Positions 24,718-34,218 of a DNA stretch of 61,733 nt are shown here, in pieces; position 1 is the first letter of the stretch; each line of letters starts with the position of its first letter. Source of the stretch: Clostridia bacterium (lineage in GTDB: Bacteria; Bacillota; Clostridia; Christensenellales; CAG-138). The translations under genes and the position numbers were made by a program. Under the pieces are notes generated by a model. It did no database searches. It saw only the letters and a list, made by a program, of their open reading frames with translations, and had not been told where the DNA came from. The stretch covers positions 1 through 61,733 of the forward strand of contig JAFSEB010000078.1 in NCBI GenBank assembly GCA_017435905.1, read 5' to 3'.

Positions 24718-25400
24718 AAAACGAAAGAAAAACCATCAATATTGCGATCGACGGCCCTGCCGGTGCCGGTAAAAGCACGGTTGCGAAACGGATTGCAGAA
24801 AAACTGAACCTGCTGCACCTTGATACCGGCGCAATGTACCGTGCTATGGCGCTTAAGGTGCTGCGCCTTGGTTTAACGCCCGGCAGCGCACAAGACGTTT
24901 TGCCGCTGCTTCCCGAAACGGATGTCACCATCGCCATTGTGGACGGCGTGCAGCACACTTACCTTGACGGCGAAGATGTGACGGGCATTATTCGTACACC
25001 GGAGGTTTCAAAGGGTGCTTCCGATATCGGGGTAATCCCGGATGTACGCATCAAGCTTGCAGAGAGTCAGCGTGAATTTGCAAAGGAGAACGATGTGATC
25101 ATGGATGGCCGTGAGATCGGTTCCTTTGTGCTGCCCGATGCACCGCACAAGTTCTTTGTCACTGCATCCGTGGAAGAGCGTGCAAGAAGAAGACTGCTTG
25201 AAATGCACGAAAAGGGCATTGGGCTTGATAAGGATCTTGAAACGCTGAAAGAAGAGATCGCAGCCCGGGATTACACGGATTCTCACCGTGATTTTGCGCC
25301 GCTGCGCCATGTGGAGGATGCGATCCTTGTCGACACAACCGAAATGACCATTGATGAGGCTGTCAATGAGATCCTGCGCCATGTTACCGAGCAGGCATAA
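24714..25400 (+). CDS. cmk: Cytidylate kinase
   Basis: 228 residues. P-loop AIDGPAGAGKSTVAKRIAEK, LLHLDTGAMYRAMAL, the CMP-binding region VMDGREIGSFVLPDA and the lid with RARRRLLEM. It phosphorylates CMP and dCMP. The gene overlaps the BaiN-like gene by four bases and leads into plsC and ispH-rpsA, the classical Clostridia order. Confidence 0.95.
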   Translation: MKNERKTINIAIDGPAGAGKSTVAKRIAEKLNLLHLDTGAMYRAMALKVLRLGLTPGSAQDVLPLLPETDVTIAIVDGVQHTYLDGEDVTGIIRTPEVSKGASDIGVIPDVRIKLAESQREFAKENDVIMDGREIGSFVLPDAPHKFFVTASVEERARRRLLEMHEKGIGLDKDLETLKEEIAARDYTDSHRDFAPLRHVEDAILVDTTEMTIDEAVNEILRHVTEQA

Positions 25401-25414
25401 AACAGGAGAGTAAC

Positions 25415-26023
25415 ATGCTTTATCTGCTTGTAAAGTGGCTTCTTGGCCCGTTTATCCTTCTTTTCACACGGCCTGTTGTGTACGGAAGGCAAAACCTGCG
25501 TGTGAACGGGAAAGCGATCTTTATCTGCAACCACCGCTCCATGTGGGATCCGTTGATCCTTGCGCTTGTTTCGCCCAGAAATATTCATTTTATGGCGAAA
25601 AAAGAGCTCTTTGAGAACAAGATCGGCAATCTGTTTTTCAGGGGACTTTTCGCGTTTCCCGTGAATCGGAAGAATGTGGACCTCCAGTCTTTGAAAAATG
25701 CGCTTACCGTGCTCAACAAGGGCAAGGTATTTGGCATTTTCCCTGAGGGTAAGCGTGCTGTGACCGACTCAATGGATGAATTCGAAAAAGGGACTGCATT
25801 CCTTGCGATCCGTTCGGGCGCACCTGTGATCCCCATTTATATTCATCCACGCAGCATGCGCCGCATGTATATGCGGCCGGTGATGATCGTCGGAAAACCG
25901 ATCGATGTCAATTCGATCATTGCAAGTGCAAACAAATCGTCTTTGATCGATGTTGTGACGGATGAGCTTTCCGATGCGGTGGATGCTCTTCGTGCAGAAT
26001 TGGAGGAATTGTATTGCAAATAA
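25415..26023 (+). CDS. plsC: 1-acyl-sn-glycerol-3-phosphate acyltransferase
   Basis: 202 residues. One N-terminal membrane-associated segment (3-18), the acyltransferase motif NHRSMWD (NHxxxxD; about residue 35), FPEGKRA (motif III) and APVIPIYIH. It adds the second acyl chain in phosphatidic acid synthesis at the membrane. Its end overlaps the ispH-rpsA start by ten bases. Confidence 0.92.
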   Translation: MLYLLVKWLLGPFILLFTRPVVYGRQNLRVNGKAIFICNHRSMWDPLILALVSPRNIHFMAKKELFENKIGNLFFRGLFAFPVNRKNVDLQSLKNALTVLNKGKVFGIFPEGKRAVTDSMDEFEKGTAFLAIRSGAPVIPIYIHPRSMRRMYMRPVMIVGKPIDVNSIIASANKSSLIDVVTDELSDAVDALRAELEELYCK

Positions 26024-28308
26024 TCGTTGCAGAACATATCGGTTTTTGCTTCGGCGTGCGCCGTGCCATTGAAACGGCGGAAAGGGAAGCGGAGACCCAC
26101 GGAAAGGTTTATACGTATGGCGAACTGATCCACAATGCAGCCGCTGTGGAGCGGCTGCGTGAAAAGGGCGTTTATACGGCGGATTCACTGGAGGAGATCC
26201 CGGAAGGATCCCGTGTTATCATCAGATCCCACGGCGTTCCGCCGGATGTATACCGAAGGTGCGAACAGCGTGGATTCCGTGTGGTCGATGCGACTTGTCC
26301 TTTCGTGCAGCGGATCCATGAGATCGCAGAAGCGGAAAGTGGGGAAGGGCGTCATATCATGATCGTCGGTGATCCGAAGCACCCCGAGTGCATCGGCACC
26401 AACGGTTTCTGCGCCAATGCCGCAACATTCATTCAATCGGAAGAAGATGTGCTGAACGTTAAGGAGGATACACCTGTTACGCTCATCGGCCAGACAACGA
26501 CCTCCGTTGCGCTGTTTGAATCGACCGCAAGAAAAGCGAGGGAACGGTTTGCGGATTTGAACGTGTTTCAAACCGTTTGCAACACCACATCACAAAGGCA
26601 GCACGAAGCGGAGCAAATCGCCGCAAAATGCACAAAAGTGATCGTGATCGGTGACAAAAACAGTTCCAACACACAAAAGCTGGTGCAAGTTTGCAAAAAA
26701 CATTGCAAACAAGTACAATCTGTTGCAAAACATAGCGAACTTTCACTTGAAAAAATCCATATGGATGATATAATAGGTATTGTTTCAGGCGCATCTGCGC
26801 CGGATTGGATAATTAGGGAGGTTATAACTAGGATGAGCGAACTGGAAAAGACGATGGCTGAAAATCCCGTAGAAAACAAAGAGGTGGAAACGGAAGCAAC
26901 AGCTACCGTCGAAGAACCCGCCGTGGCGGCCACCGAAACTGCTGCGGAGACTACTGAACAGGCTGAAAACACGGACCCCAACTTTGCTGAGGCGTTTGAA
27001 AAGACCCTCGTCAGGATCAGAAACGGCCAGATCCTGACCGGCTCTGTCGTGCAGATCGTTGACGGTGAAGTGTGCGTGAACATCGGTTACAAGTCTGATG
27101 GGTTCATTCCGCGCAACGAGTTTTCATCCGATGCGGATGTTAATCCCGCAGAGGTAGTAAATGTTGGTGACCAGATTGAGGTTGAAGTCCTCAAGGTCAA
27201 TGACGGTGAAGGCAATGTTCTGCTTTCCCGCAAGAACGTAGAGAGCAAGAAGCTTTGGGACAACCTGATGTCCGATGAGAACATTCAGGAGAAGGTCTTT
27301 GAAGGCGTTGGTAAGGAAGTCGTTAAGGGCGGCCTTATCGCCAACATGGACGGCGTACGCGCTTTCATCCCCGCTTCTCAGCTTTCCACCAAGTACATCG
27401 AGAACATCGCTGAGTTTGTTGGCCAGCCTATCAAGCTCAAGGTTATCGAAGTTGACAAGCAGCGCAAGCGCATCGTTGCTTCCCACAAGGCAGTTATGCT
27501 GGCGGAAGCCGAAGCTGCCCGCAAGCAGAAGTGGGCCGAGCTTGAAGTTGGCGCAAAGGTTAAGGGCGTTGTCCGCAGGATCACCGATTTCGGTGCTTTC
27601 GTTGACATCGGCGGTATCGACGGTCTCGTTCATGTGACCGACGTCGCCTGGGGTCGTGTTAAGCATCCTTCCGATGTTCTTTCCATCGGTCAGGAAATCG
27701 AAGTCCTCATTCGTGACGTTGATGTTGAAAAGCAGCGTGTATCCCTCGGTTACAAGCAGCTTCAGCCCAAGCCCTGGACCATGGCTGACCAGAAGTACCC
27801 CGTTGGTACCGTTGTGGAAGGTAAGGTCGTTCGTATCGTGCCCTTCGGCGCATTCGTAGCCCTTGAGCCCACCATCGATGGTCTGATCCACATTTCTCAG
27901 GTTGGCGTAAAGCGCATCGTTAAGGTTGAAGATGAAATCAACGTTGGCGATATCGTCCGCTGCAAGGTTCTCGATGTGAACCCCGAAGCCAAGCGCATCA
28001 GCCTCAGCCGCCGCGAAGTGATCCTTGAGGAGAACCCCGAGATCGCCGAAGAACTCGCCAAGGAAAAGGCCGAGCGTGAACGTGTTGCTGCAGAACGTGC
28101 CGAACAGCGCGCTGCCGCACAGGAAGCTGCCAAGCAGCAGCAGCAGGCTCGTCAGGAGCGCCACAACAGTGAGCGTGCCGAGCGTCCCGAGCGCAGCGAG
28201 CGCCGTGAGCGTCCTCGCCGTGAGGATGCGGATTACGATCTGCCGCCGGTACAGTCTTCCACCACTTCTCTTGCAGACCTGTTCGCAGGCTTCAGCGTAG
28301 AAGACTAA
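26014..28308 (+). CDS. ispH-rpsA: Fusion of 4-hydroxy-3-methylbut-2-enyl diphosphate reductase and ribosomal protein S1
   Basis: 764 residues. Residues 1-272 are IspH, the last step of the MEP isoprenoid pathway, with the three [4Fe-4S] cysteines C12, C95 and C189 and the E125/H123 region KHPECIG. An acidic linker (about 275-325) leads to four S1 RNA-binding domains (about 335-660) and a Glu/Arg-rich tail. The fusion is known in Clostridia. Start TTG 26014 follows GGAGG. ATG 26833 inside the gene has its own GGGAGG and an upstream promoter-like TTGAAA/TATAAT, so a free S1 may also be made. Confidence 0.93.
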   Translation: MQIIVAEHIGFCFGVRRAIETAEREAETHGKVYTYGELIHNAAAVERLREKGVYTADSLEEIPEGSRVIIRSHGVPPDVYRRCEQRGFRVVDATCPFVQRIHEIAEAESGEGRHIMIVGDPKHPECIGTNGFCANAATFIQSEEDVLNVKEDTPVTLIGQTTTSVALFESTARKARERFADLNVFQTVCNTTSQRQHEAEQIAAKCTKVIVIGDKNSSNTQKLVQVCKKHCKQVQSVAKHSELSLEKIHMDDIIGIVSGASAPDWIIREVITRMSELEKTMAENPVENKEVETEATATVEEPAVAATETAAETTEQAENTDPNFAEAFEKTLVRIRNGQILTGSVVQIVDGEVCVNIGYKSDGFIPRNEFSSDADVNPAEVVNVGDQIEVEVLKVNDGEGNVLLSRKNVESKKLWDNLMSDENIQEKVFEGVGKEVVKGGLIANMDGVRAFIPASQLSTKYIENIAEFVGQPIKLKVIEVDKQRKRIVASHKAVMLAEAEAARKQKWAELEVGAKVKGVVRRITDFGAFVDIGGIDGLVHVTDVAWGRVKHPSDVLSIGQEIEVLIRDVDVEKQRVSLGYKQLQPKPWTMADQKYPVGTVVEGKVVRIVPFGAFVALEPTIDGLIHISQVGVKRIVKVEDEINVGDIVRCKVLDVNPEAKRISLSRREVILEENPEIAEELAKEKAERERVAAERAEQRAAAQEAAKQQQQARQERHNSERAERPERSERRERPRREDADYDLPPVQSSTTSLADLFAGFSVED
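26747..26833 (+). promoter_or_regulatory. Internal promoter and ribosome site for free S1 inside ispH-rpsA
   Basis: TTGAAA (26747-26752), 16 bases, TATAAT (26769-26774), then GGGAGG (26816-26821) eleven bases before ATG 26833, which begins the S1 half (MSELEKTMAENP). The elements are arranged in the normal order and distance, at the exact domain junction of the fusion. Confidence 0.6.
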
Positions 28309-28315
28309 TTCTCAA

Positions 28316-28348
28316 ACAAAAAAGGCCGCATCATGCGGCCTTTTTTTC
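28316..28348 (+). terminator. ispH-rpsA terminator
   Basis: AAAGGCCGCAT / ATGCGGCCTTT stem with a one-base loop and seven T. Confidence 0.88.
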
Positions 28349-28411
28349 GTGCTTTCAACGGAGAATAAAATATAGTATAATAATGATGTATGGCGCTGAG
28401 AGGTGAATTCT

Positions 28412-30997
28412 ATGGCAACGAAAAAGAAAAATGCAAAACCCGTCAAACAAAACGATGAACAGAATCGCCGTGAGGTGATCGGCATTTGCCTGATTGCCGT
28501 AGGTTTGTTTTTGGGCGCAAGCCTTTATTCCGATGCGGTGGGTCTCGTCGGAAAAGGCATCAGCAGCTTTTTCTTTGGTTTGTTTGGCATGGCAGGATAC
28601 GTTGTTCCTGCTGTTGTTGTCGCCTTTGGCGTACTTGCCATCATCTTTTCGGAAAAACCGCTTCGTGGGCATACGTTGGTTTTGATTTTGGTCAGCGTTT
28701 TTTCCATTCTTTCTCTGTTCCATATCCATGCAAGGCCTTCCGTTGAAAACATCTCGCTGTTTGAATATTATAAAGACGCCTATTCCTTCGGTACTTTGTA
28801 CAGAGCCGGCGGAGGCATTCTTGGATCGCTTCTTGCATATCCTTCGTTGATCCTGATCGGAAAAATCGGCGCTTATATCCTTTTTATTGCCTGCCTGATC
28901 ATTGTCTTCCTTGTTGTGACTAAGCTTTCCATTAAGAGCACAGGGGAAAAGATCGGGGAAAGCATTAAAAGCGGCGTTGATCATATGGCAGCGCAGCGCG
29001 AACAGCGAAAGACCGAGCTTTATTCAGAAAATCTTCTGACTGAGAAGACGGAGAAGACGGATAAGCCGAAAAAGAAAAAAACAGCTGAAAAGAAAATGGA
29101 TTTTCCGACAATGGAGGAAATCCCACAAAAGAAGCAGCCGAAAAATAAGCAGAAGACCGATATATTTACTATGGTTCCTGCAGAGGATGCTGCAGACGAC
29201 GGCAGCGTGAAACATTCTGCCACAGATCTCACGTTTATGCCCACAACGGGAAAAATCGAACGCAAAAAGAAAAACGCCCCTGCTGTGGATGAACAGGGCG
29301 ATTTTATCTTCCGTGGGCTGGATGAGCCCCTTGAAGACGGAACCTATTTTACCTCTGCGTACATACCGCCTGTTGCGGAGGAAGAGAGGGTATCCCGCAT
29401 TTCCGACCATGCACCCGTTGAAGATGAACCGCTTCATCCGGATGAGCTGATTGAACCGGTCAAAGAAGTTGAGAAACCTTCTGCCAAAGCCGAAGAAACA
29501 CTCCCTGCAGATGTGGAAAGCATTTCTGCTGCAGCGCCCGTGATCGAATATCAGCGTCCGCCGTTTACGCTGCTGAACAATCCCGATCCCAATGCGGAAC
29601 ACGGTACGGAGTCTCCGCAGGAAAAGGCAAAACTGCTTGTGGATACTCTTGCAAGCTTTAATATCAGCGCAAGGATCCTCAATATCAGCGTGGGACCTGT
29701 GATCACACGCTTTGAACTGCAGCCTGCGCAGGGTGTGCGTGTGAACCGCATCACGACGCTTTCGCAGGATATTGCTCTTGCACTTGCGGCACCCCGTGTA
29801 CGCATTGAAGCACCCATTCCGGGCAAAGCAGCTATCGGTATTGAGATCCCCAACAAAAGTACGGCACCTGTTTTGCTCCGTGAGGTCGTTGAGTCCAAAG
29901 AATATATTGCCGCAAAGTCCCCGATCGCCTTCGCCCTTGGCAAAGACATTGCAGGCAAGGTGATGTTTGCCGACCTTGACAGGATGCCGCACCTTTTGAT
30001 CGCAGGTTCTACAGGTTCCGGTAAAAGCGTATGCATCAACGATATCATCATCAGCATGATCTATAAATCCGCACCGAGCGATGTGAGGATGATCCTCATC
30101 GATCCCAAGGTTGTGGAAATGAAGGTATTTTCGACGCTGCCGCACCTGCTGCTGCCTGTTGTGACGGATCCTAAAAAGGCTGCAGGCGCTTTGAAATGGG
30201 CAGTTTTGGAAATGGAACAGCGCTATCAGAAGATGGCTGCAAAGAATGCCCGTGGGCTTGATCGGTACAACTCGCTGGTTGAGCCGGAAGAGAAACTGCC
30301 TCGTATCGTCATTGTGATCGACGAGCTCGCCGATCTTATGATGGTTGCTGCGAAGGATGTGGAAGAATCTATCTGCCGAATCGCACAGCTTGGCCGTGCT
30401 TCCGGTATCCATCTGATCGTCGCCACACAGCGTCCTTCCACCGATATTATTACGGGTCTTATCAAGGCAAACATTCCTTCACGCATTGCGTTTATGGTTT
30501 CTTCCGCCGTGGATTCCCGTGTTATCATGGATGAAAGCGGTGCTGAAAAGCTGCTTGGTAAGGGCGACATGCTCTTCCATGCAAACGGCGCCAGCAAGCC
30601 GGTACGTGCACAGGCGGCATTCGTTTCGGATGAAGAAGTGGAACGGGTGATGGATTTCTTTGGAGAAAACCAATCCCTACCTCCCGTTCGGGAAAGTGCA
30701 TTTGAAGAACTGACGGGCGCAGGCGGATCCGGTGCACAGGGAAACGGAAAACAGGAGGATGACCTTCTTCCCGAAGCCGTCAAGATCGTTCTCGATAGTG
30801 GACAAGCGTCTATTTCGATGATCCAGCGCCGTCTGCGTGTAGGCTACGCCCGTGCGGCAAGGCTCATTGACATTATGGAACAAATGAAGATCGTCAGCGG
30901 ATTCGATGGAAGCAAGCCCCGCAAACTTTTGATCGACCATGCGGAATATAATCGGATCTTTGGCGGCGGATATGAAACGGAGGATAAGGAAGAATGA
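28412..30997 (+). CDS. ftsK: FtsK/SpoIIIE-family DNA translocase
   Basis: 861 residues. Four N-terminal membrane helices (about 20-175), a charged, poorly conserved linker (about 190-370), and a C-terminal AAA+ motor with Walker A GSTGSGKS (about residue 534), Walker B IVIVIDELADLMM, and the winged-helix gamma domain (about 790-860; ASISMIQRRLRVGYARAARL). It pumps DNA through the septum in division and sporulation. Start is ATG 28412, since GAGAGGTG lies just upstream. The rimO gene overlaps its stop by four bases. Confidence 0.93.
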   Translation: MATKKKNAKPVKQNDEQNRREVIGICLIAVGLFLGASLYSDAVGLVGKGISSFFFGLFGMAGYVVPAVVVAFGVLAIIFSEKPLRGHTLVLILVSVFSILSLFHIHARPSVENISLFEYYKDAYSFGTLYRAGGGILGSLLAYPSLILIGKIGAYILFIACLIIVFLVVTKLSIKSTGEKIGESIKSGVDHMAAQREQRKTELYSENLLTEKTEKTDKPKKKKTAEKKMDFPTMEEIPQKKQPKNKQKTDIFTMVPAEDAADDGSVKHSATDLTFMPTTGKIERKKKNAPAVDEQGDFIFRGLDEPLEDGTYFTSAYIPPVAEEERVSRISDHAPVEDEPLHPDELIEPVKEVEKPSAKAEETLPADVESISAAAPVIEYQRPPFTLLNNPDPNAEHGTESPQEKAKLLVDTLASFNISARILNISVGPVITRFELQPAQGVRVNRITTLSQDIALALAAPRVRIEAPIPGKAAIGIEIPNKSTAPVLLREVVESKEYIAAKSPIAFALGKDIAGKVMFADLDRMPHLLIAGSTGSGKSVCINDIIISMIYKSAPSDVRMILIDPKVVEMKVFSTLPHLLLPVVTDPKKAAGALKWAVLEMEQRYQKMAAKNARGLDRYNSLVEPEEKLPRIVIVIDELADLMMVAAKDVEESICRIAQLGRASGIHLIVATQRPSTDIITGLIKANIPSRIAFMVSSAVDSRVIMDESGAEKLLGKGDMLFHANGASKPVRAQAAFVSDEEVERVMDFFGENQSLPPVRESAFEELTGAGGSGAQGNGKQEDDLLPEAVKIVLDSGQASISMIQRRLRVGYARAARLIDIMEQMKIVSGFDGSKPRKLLIDHAEYNRIFGGGYETEDKEE

Positions 30998-32295
30998 CGA
31001 AAGTCGGCGTTGTTTCACTTGGATGCTCCAAAAACCAGGTGGATACCGAGCGCATACTTGGGTGCTTTTCCGATGCGGGATATACTATTACACCCTATCC
31101 GCAGGAAGCAGAAGTGATCCTTGTGAACACTTGCGGTTTTATTACCCCTGCAAAAGAGGAGTCCATCAATACCACTTTTGAAATGGCGCAGTATAAAGAG
31201 CAAGGCAACTGCAGGCTGCTTGTGATGTCCGGTTGTTTGAGCCAGCGATACGGTGCTGAGCTTGAGGAAGCGATGCCGGAAGTAGACCTTTTCTGGGGAG
31301 TAAAAGATTCGGAAGGTCTTGTGAGGAAAGTGTCGCAAATGCTTGGTAAACCGTCTGACTGCAGGATGAGCGGAAAGCGCATCCTGACCACGCCCTCCTA
31401 TAGCGCATATCTGCGTATTGCAGACGGTTGTGACAACCGCTGCACTTATTGCGCAATTCCCCTTATCAGAGGAGGACGTAACAGTGTACCGATGGACAAT
31501 CTGATCACCGAAGCAAAACAGCTTGCGGATAACGGCGTGAAGGAACTGACGCTCATTGCGCAGGATACCTCCGCTTATGGCAGTGAACTGTACGGAAAAC
31601 CCATGCTTGCAGAGCTGCTCAAAGAGCTGTGCAAGATCGATGCCCTCGAATGGGTGCGTGTGCTGTATGCATATCCGAATACAGTAACGGAAGAGCTGAT
31701 CGATACGATGCTTGAAAATGAAAAGATCGCAAAGTATATCGATATGCCGATCCAGCATATCGACCCTAAAATGCTGGTCGATATGAACCGCCACGGAACA
31801 AAAGAGCATATTGAACACATGATGCGCTACATCAGAAATGCGTCCGACCGCTTTATCCTGCGCACCACCGTGATGCTCGGCTTCCCCGGTGAGACAGAAG
31901 AACAATTCGGCCGATTGGCTGAATTCATGAAAGAGTATCCTTTTGACCGTGTGGGTGCGTTTACATACTCTCCTGAGGAAGGAACCCCCGCTGCCGTCAG
32001 AGACGATCAGGTAGAAGAAAGCGTAAAACAGCGCCGCCTTGATGCGATCATGCAGGCGCAGCAGGATATCTCGCTGAAACTGAATCAGCGGCGTGTCGGC
32101 AGGGTAGAGAAGGTACTTATCGAGCGTGTTTCCGGCAATACGGCTTATGGAAGAAGCTATGCGGAGGCACCGGATGTGGACGGCATGATTGCCGTATCCG
32201 GTATCAAAGGAAAAGATATCAAACCCGGTATGTTTATCCCCGTTAAGCTCACCCGCGCAGACACTTACGATCTGAAAGGAGAACTGTTCTCATGA
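30994..32295 (+). CDS. rimO: Ribosomal protein S12 methylthiotransferase
   Basis: 433 residues. MTTase N-terminal domain with VSLGCSKNQVDTE and CGFITPAKEE (Fe-S ligands), a radical-SAM core with CDNRCTYCAIPLIRG, and a TRAM domain near the C-terminus. The MTKVGVVSLGCSKNQVD start and GGR.S.P spacing match RimO rather than MiaB, which is separately encoded at 38290. It methylthiolates Asp88 of S12. Confidence 0.93.
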   Translation: MTKVGVVSLGCSKNQVDTERILGCFSDAGYTITPYPQEAEVILVNTCGFITPAKEESINTTFEMAQYKEQGNCRLLVMSGCLSQRYGAELEEAMPEVDLFWGVKDSEGLVRKVSQMLGKPSDCRMSGKRILTTPSYSAYLRIADGCDNRCTYCAIPLIRGGRNSVPMDNLITEAKQLADNGVKELTLIAQDTSAYGSELYGKPMLAELLKELCKIDALEWVRVLYAYPNTVTEELIDTMLENEKIAKYIDMPIQHIDPKMLVDMNRHGTKEHIEHMMRYIRNASDRFILRTTVMLGFPGETEEQFGRLAEFMKEYPFDRVGAFTYSPEEGTPAAVRDDQVEESVKQRRLDAIMQAQQDISLKLNQRRVGRVEKVLIERVSGNTAYGRSYAEAPDVDGMIAVSGIKGKDIKPGMFIPVKLTRADTYDLKGELFS

Positions 32296-32831
32296 ATTTG
32301 CCGAACAAGCTGACGATCCTTCGTATCATTCTTGTACCCGTATTTGTGGCATGTTTCTACCTTCCTATGCAGGGGGCCATGTACCTTGCGGGTGCTGTTT
32401 TCATCATTGCATACATCACGGATATGCTCGATGGCCATATCGCCAGAAAGTACAACCTCGTCACGGACTTCGGGAAACTGATGGATCCCATGGCGGACAA
32501 GCTTCTGACCGCTGCAGCCATGATCATGCTGACTGCCGAGGGCATGTGTTCGCCCATCGCAACGCTCGTCACCATCGGCCGTGAGCTTGTGATCAGCGCT
32601 TTCCGCTTGGTCAGCGCTACGCAGGGCGTTGTGATCGCTGCGGGAAACATCGGCAAGCTGAAGACGTTGACACAGTTTATCGGCATCTCGCTGATGCTTC
32701 TCGGAAATCCTGTTTTCGGCATGATCGGCATCCCGATGGATCAGATCATGATCTGGATCTCGGTTATGCTTGCTGTATGGTCCTGCGCGGACTATATCGT
32801 ACGCAATGTCAAAGCGCTGAAGTTCGACTGA
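32292..32831 (+). CDS. pgsA: CDP-diacylglycerol-glycerol-3-phosphate 3-phosphatidyltransferase
   Basis: 179 residues with about five membrane helices. The CDP-alcohol phosphotransferase signature is present as DMLDGHIARKYNLVTDFGKL, then MDPMADK. It makes phosphatidylglycerophosphate. It overlaps rimO by four bases and precedes cinA-recA, the same order as in other Firmicutes. Confidence 0.93.
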   Translation: MNLPNKLTILRIILVPVFVACFYLPMQGAMYLAGAVFIIAYITDMLDGHIARKYNLVTDFGKLMDPMADKLLTAAAMIMLTAEGMCSPIATLVTIGRELVISAFRLVSATQGVVIAAGNIGKLKTLTQFIGISLMLLGNPVFGMIGIPMDQIMIWISVMLAVWSCADYIVRNVKALKFD

Positions 32832-32847
32832 AAGGAACTTTGATCCT

Positions 32848-34095
32848 ATGACAGCAGAGATCATTTCTGTCGGCACAGAGCTGCTGATGGGGAATATTCT
32901 GAATACAAATGCCCGGTATATCTCGCAAAAGCTGTGCGATCTTGGTATCAACTGCTTTTTTCAAACAACGGTGGGTGATAATCACGATCGCCTTGTGCAG
33001 GCGGTGGATATTGCGCTCTCACGGGCGGATATCCTGATTTTGACCGGCGGTCTTGGACCCACAGCAGATGATTTAACGAAAGAAACCGTTGCGGATGCCT
33101 TTGGACGCACCATGCGGAACGATCCTGTTTCCGAAGCGTATATCCGTGCACGTTTCGCTTCTTCCGGCAGGGAGATGACACCGAATAATCTGAAGCAGGC
33201 TATGTTTCCGGAGGGCGCTATCATCATGCCGAACCCGAACGGTACCGCCCCGGGCTGCATCGTTGAAGACGGAGAAAAAGCGGCTATCCTGCTTCCGGGA
33301 CCGCCCCACGAGATGGTGCCCATGTTTGATACATCCGTGATGCCGTATCTTGAGAAAAAAAGCGGTCACATGCTGTATTCTCACGTGGTGCGAGTATACG
33401 GCATAGGAGAATCCGCTGCGGAATACAGATTGAAAGATCTGATGGCGCAGCAAACAAATCCCACCATTGCGCCTTATGCACTTTCGGGAGAGATGAAGCT
33501 TCGTGTCACCGCACGCTGCAAAGATGCGGCCGAGGGGGAACTTTTGATGGCTCCGGTTCTCAGGGAAATCAAAAAAACACTCGGCGATGCCGTTTATTCC
33601 GTCAACGATCAGGAACTGCACGAAGTGTGCGCATCGCTTTTGAAAGAGCACCGCAGGACTTTGGCGGTTGCGGAAAGCTGTACAGGAGGCATGATCGCAT
33701 CCAAACTCGTATCCGTGCCCGGCATTTCGGAGTGGCTGACGGAAGGGCTTGTGACATATTCCAACGAATCCAAAATGCGGCGGCTTGGAGTGAAAAGGGA
33801 GACCCTCGATGCGTTCGGTGCGGTAAGTGAAGAAACAGCCCGGGAAATGGCGGAAGGCGTCAGGCTTTCCTCCGGCTCCGATATCGGTATTGCGACAACA
33901 GGCGTTGCAGGCCCCGGCGGCGGCACACCGAGGCATCCTGTCGGATTGGTTTATATCGCACTTGCATCACAAACCGGTACCTATGTGCGCAAATTGCAGC
34001 TTTCCGGTTCAAGAGAGCGCATTCGCAATGCAGCTGCGCTGCAGGCGCTCGATATGCTGCGCCGATATTTTTTAGGAAATCTGCAAATTGGGTGA
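32848..34095 (+). CDS. cinA: CinA-family protein (nicotinamide-nucleotide amidohydrolase)
   Basis: 415 residues. N-terminal MoCF-like domain (SVGTELLMGNILNTNARYIS; TGGLGPTADDLTKE), an intermediate domain and the C-terminal CinA deamidase domain (AVAESCTGGMIASKL; TGVAGPGGGTPRHPVG). CinA recycles NMN or acts in competence-linked stress. It lies upstream of recA, an ancient Firmicute pairing. Start ATG 32848 follows the pgsA stop by 16 bases. Confidence 0.92.
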   Translation: MTAEIISVGTELLMGNILNTNARYISQKLCDLGINCFFQTTVGDNHDRLVQAVDIALSRADILILTGGLGPTADDLTKETVADAFGRTMRNDPVSEAYIRARFASSGREMTPNNLKQAMFPEGAIIMPNPNGTAPGCIVEDGEKAAILLPGPPHEMVPMFDTSVMPYLEKKSGHMLYSHVVRVYGIGESAAEYRLKDLMAQQTNPTIAPYALSGEMKLRVTARCKDAAEGELLMAPVLREIKKTLGDAVYSVNDQELHEVCASLLKEHRRTLAVAESCTGGMIASKLVSVPGISEWLTEGLVTYSNESKMRRLGVKRETLDAFGAVSEETAREMAEGVRLSSGSDIGIATTGVAGPGGGTPRHPVGLVYIALASQTGTYVRKLQLSGSRERIRNAAALQALDMLRRYFLGNLQIG

Positions 34096-34096
34096 T

Positions 34097-34154
34097 GCAA
34101 AAAAACCGAACATATGTTAGAATAAGATAAACCACACAAAAGTTCGGTTTTTGC
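34097..34154 (+). promoter_or_regulatory. recA control region: SOS box within a terminator-like hairpin
   Basis: CGAACATATGTTAG at 34107-34120 differs from the Gram-positive LexA box CGAACRNRYGTTYG at one position. Overlapping TAGAAT (34118-34123) is a plausible -10. The stretch CCGAAC / GTTCGG with flanking A and T runs can fold into the cinA terminator, so the left half of the SOS box is also the terminator 5' arm. LexA itself is encoded in this window. Confidence 0.7.
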
Positions 34155-34218
34155 ATAATACAACTTAAAGTTTGACTACGCAACAAATACTTTTTTGTAA
34201 AGGACGGTACTGCCCGCT

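Noticed and set aside
27124..28164. 346-residue reverse-strand frame with Leu/Asp-rich composition
   Set aside because: Shadow of the S1 repeats; arises from their codon bias.
29024..30412. 462-residue reverse-strand frame
   Set aside because: Antisense of ftsK; the motor motifs are on the plus strand.
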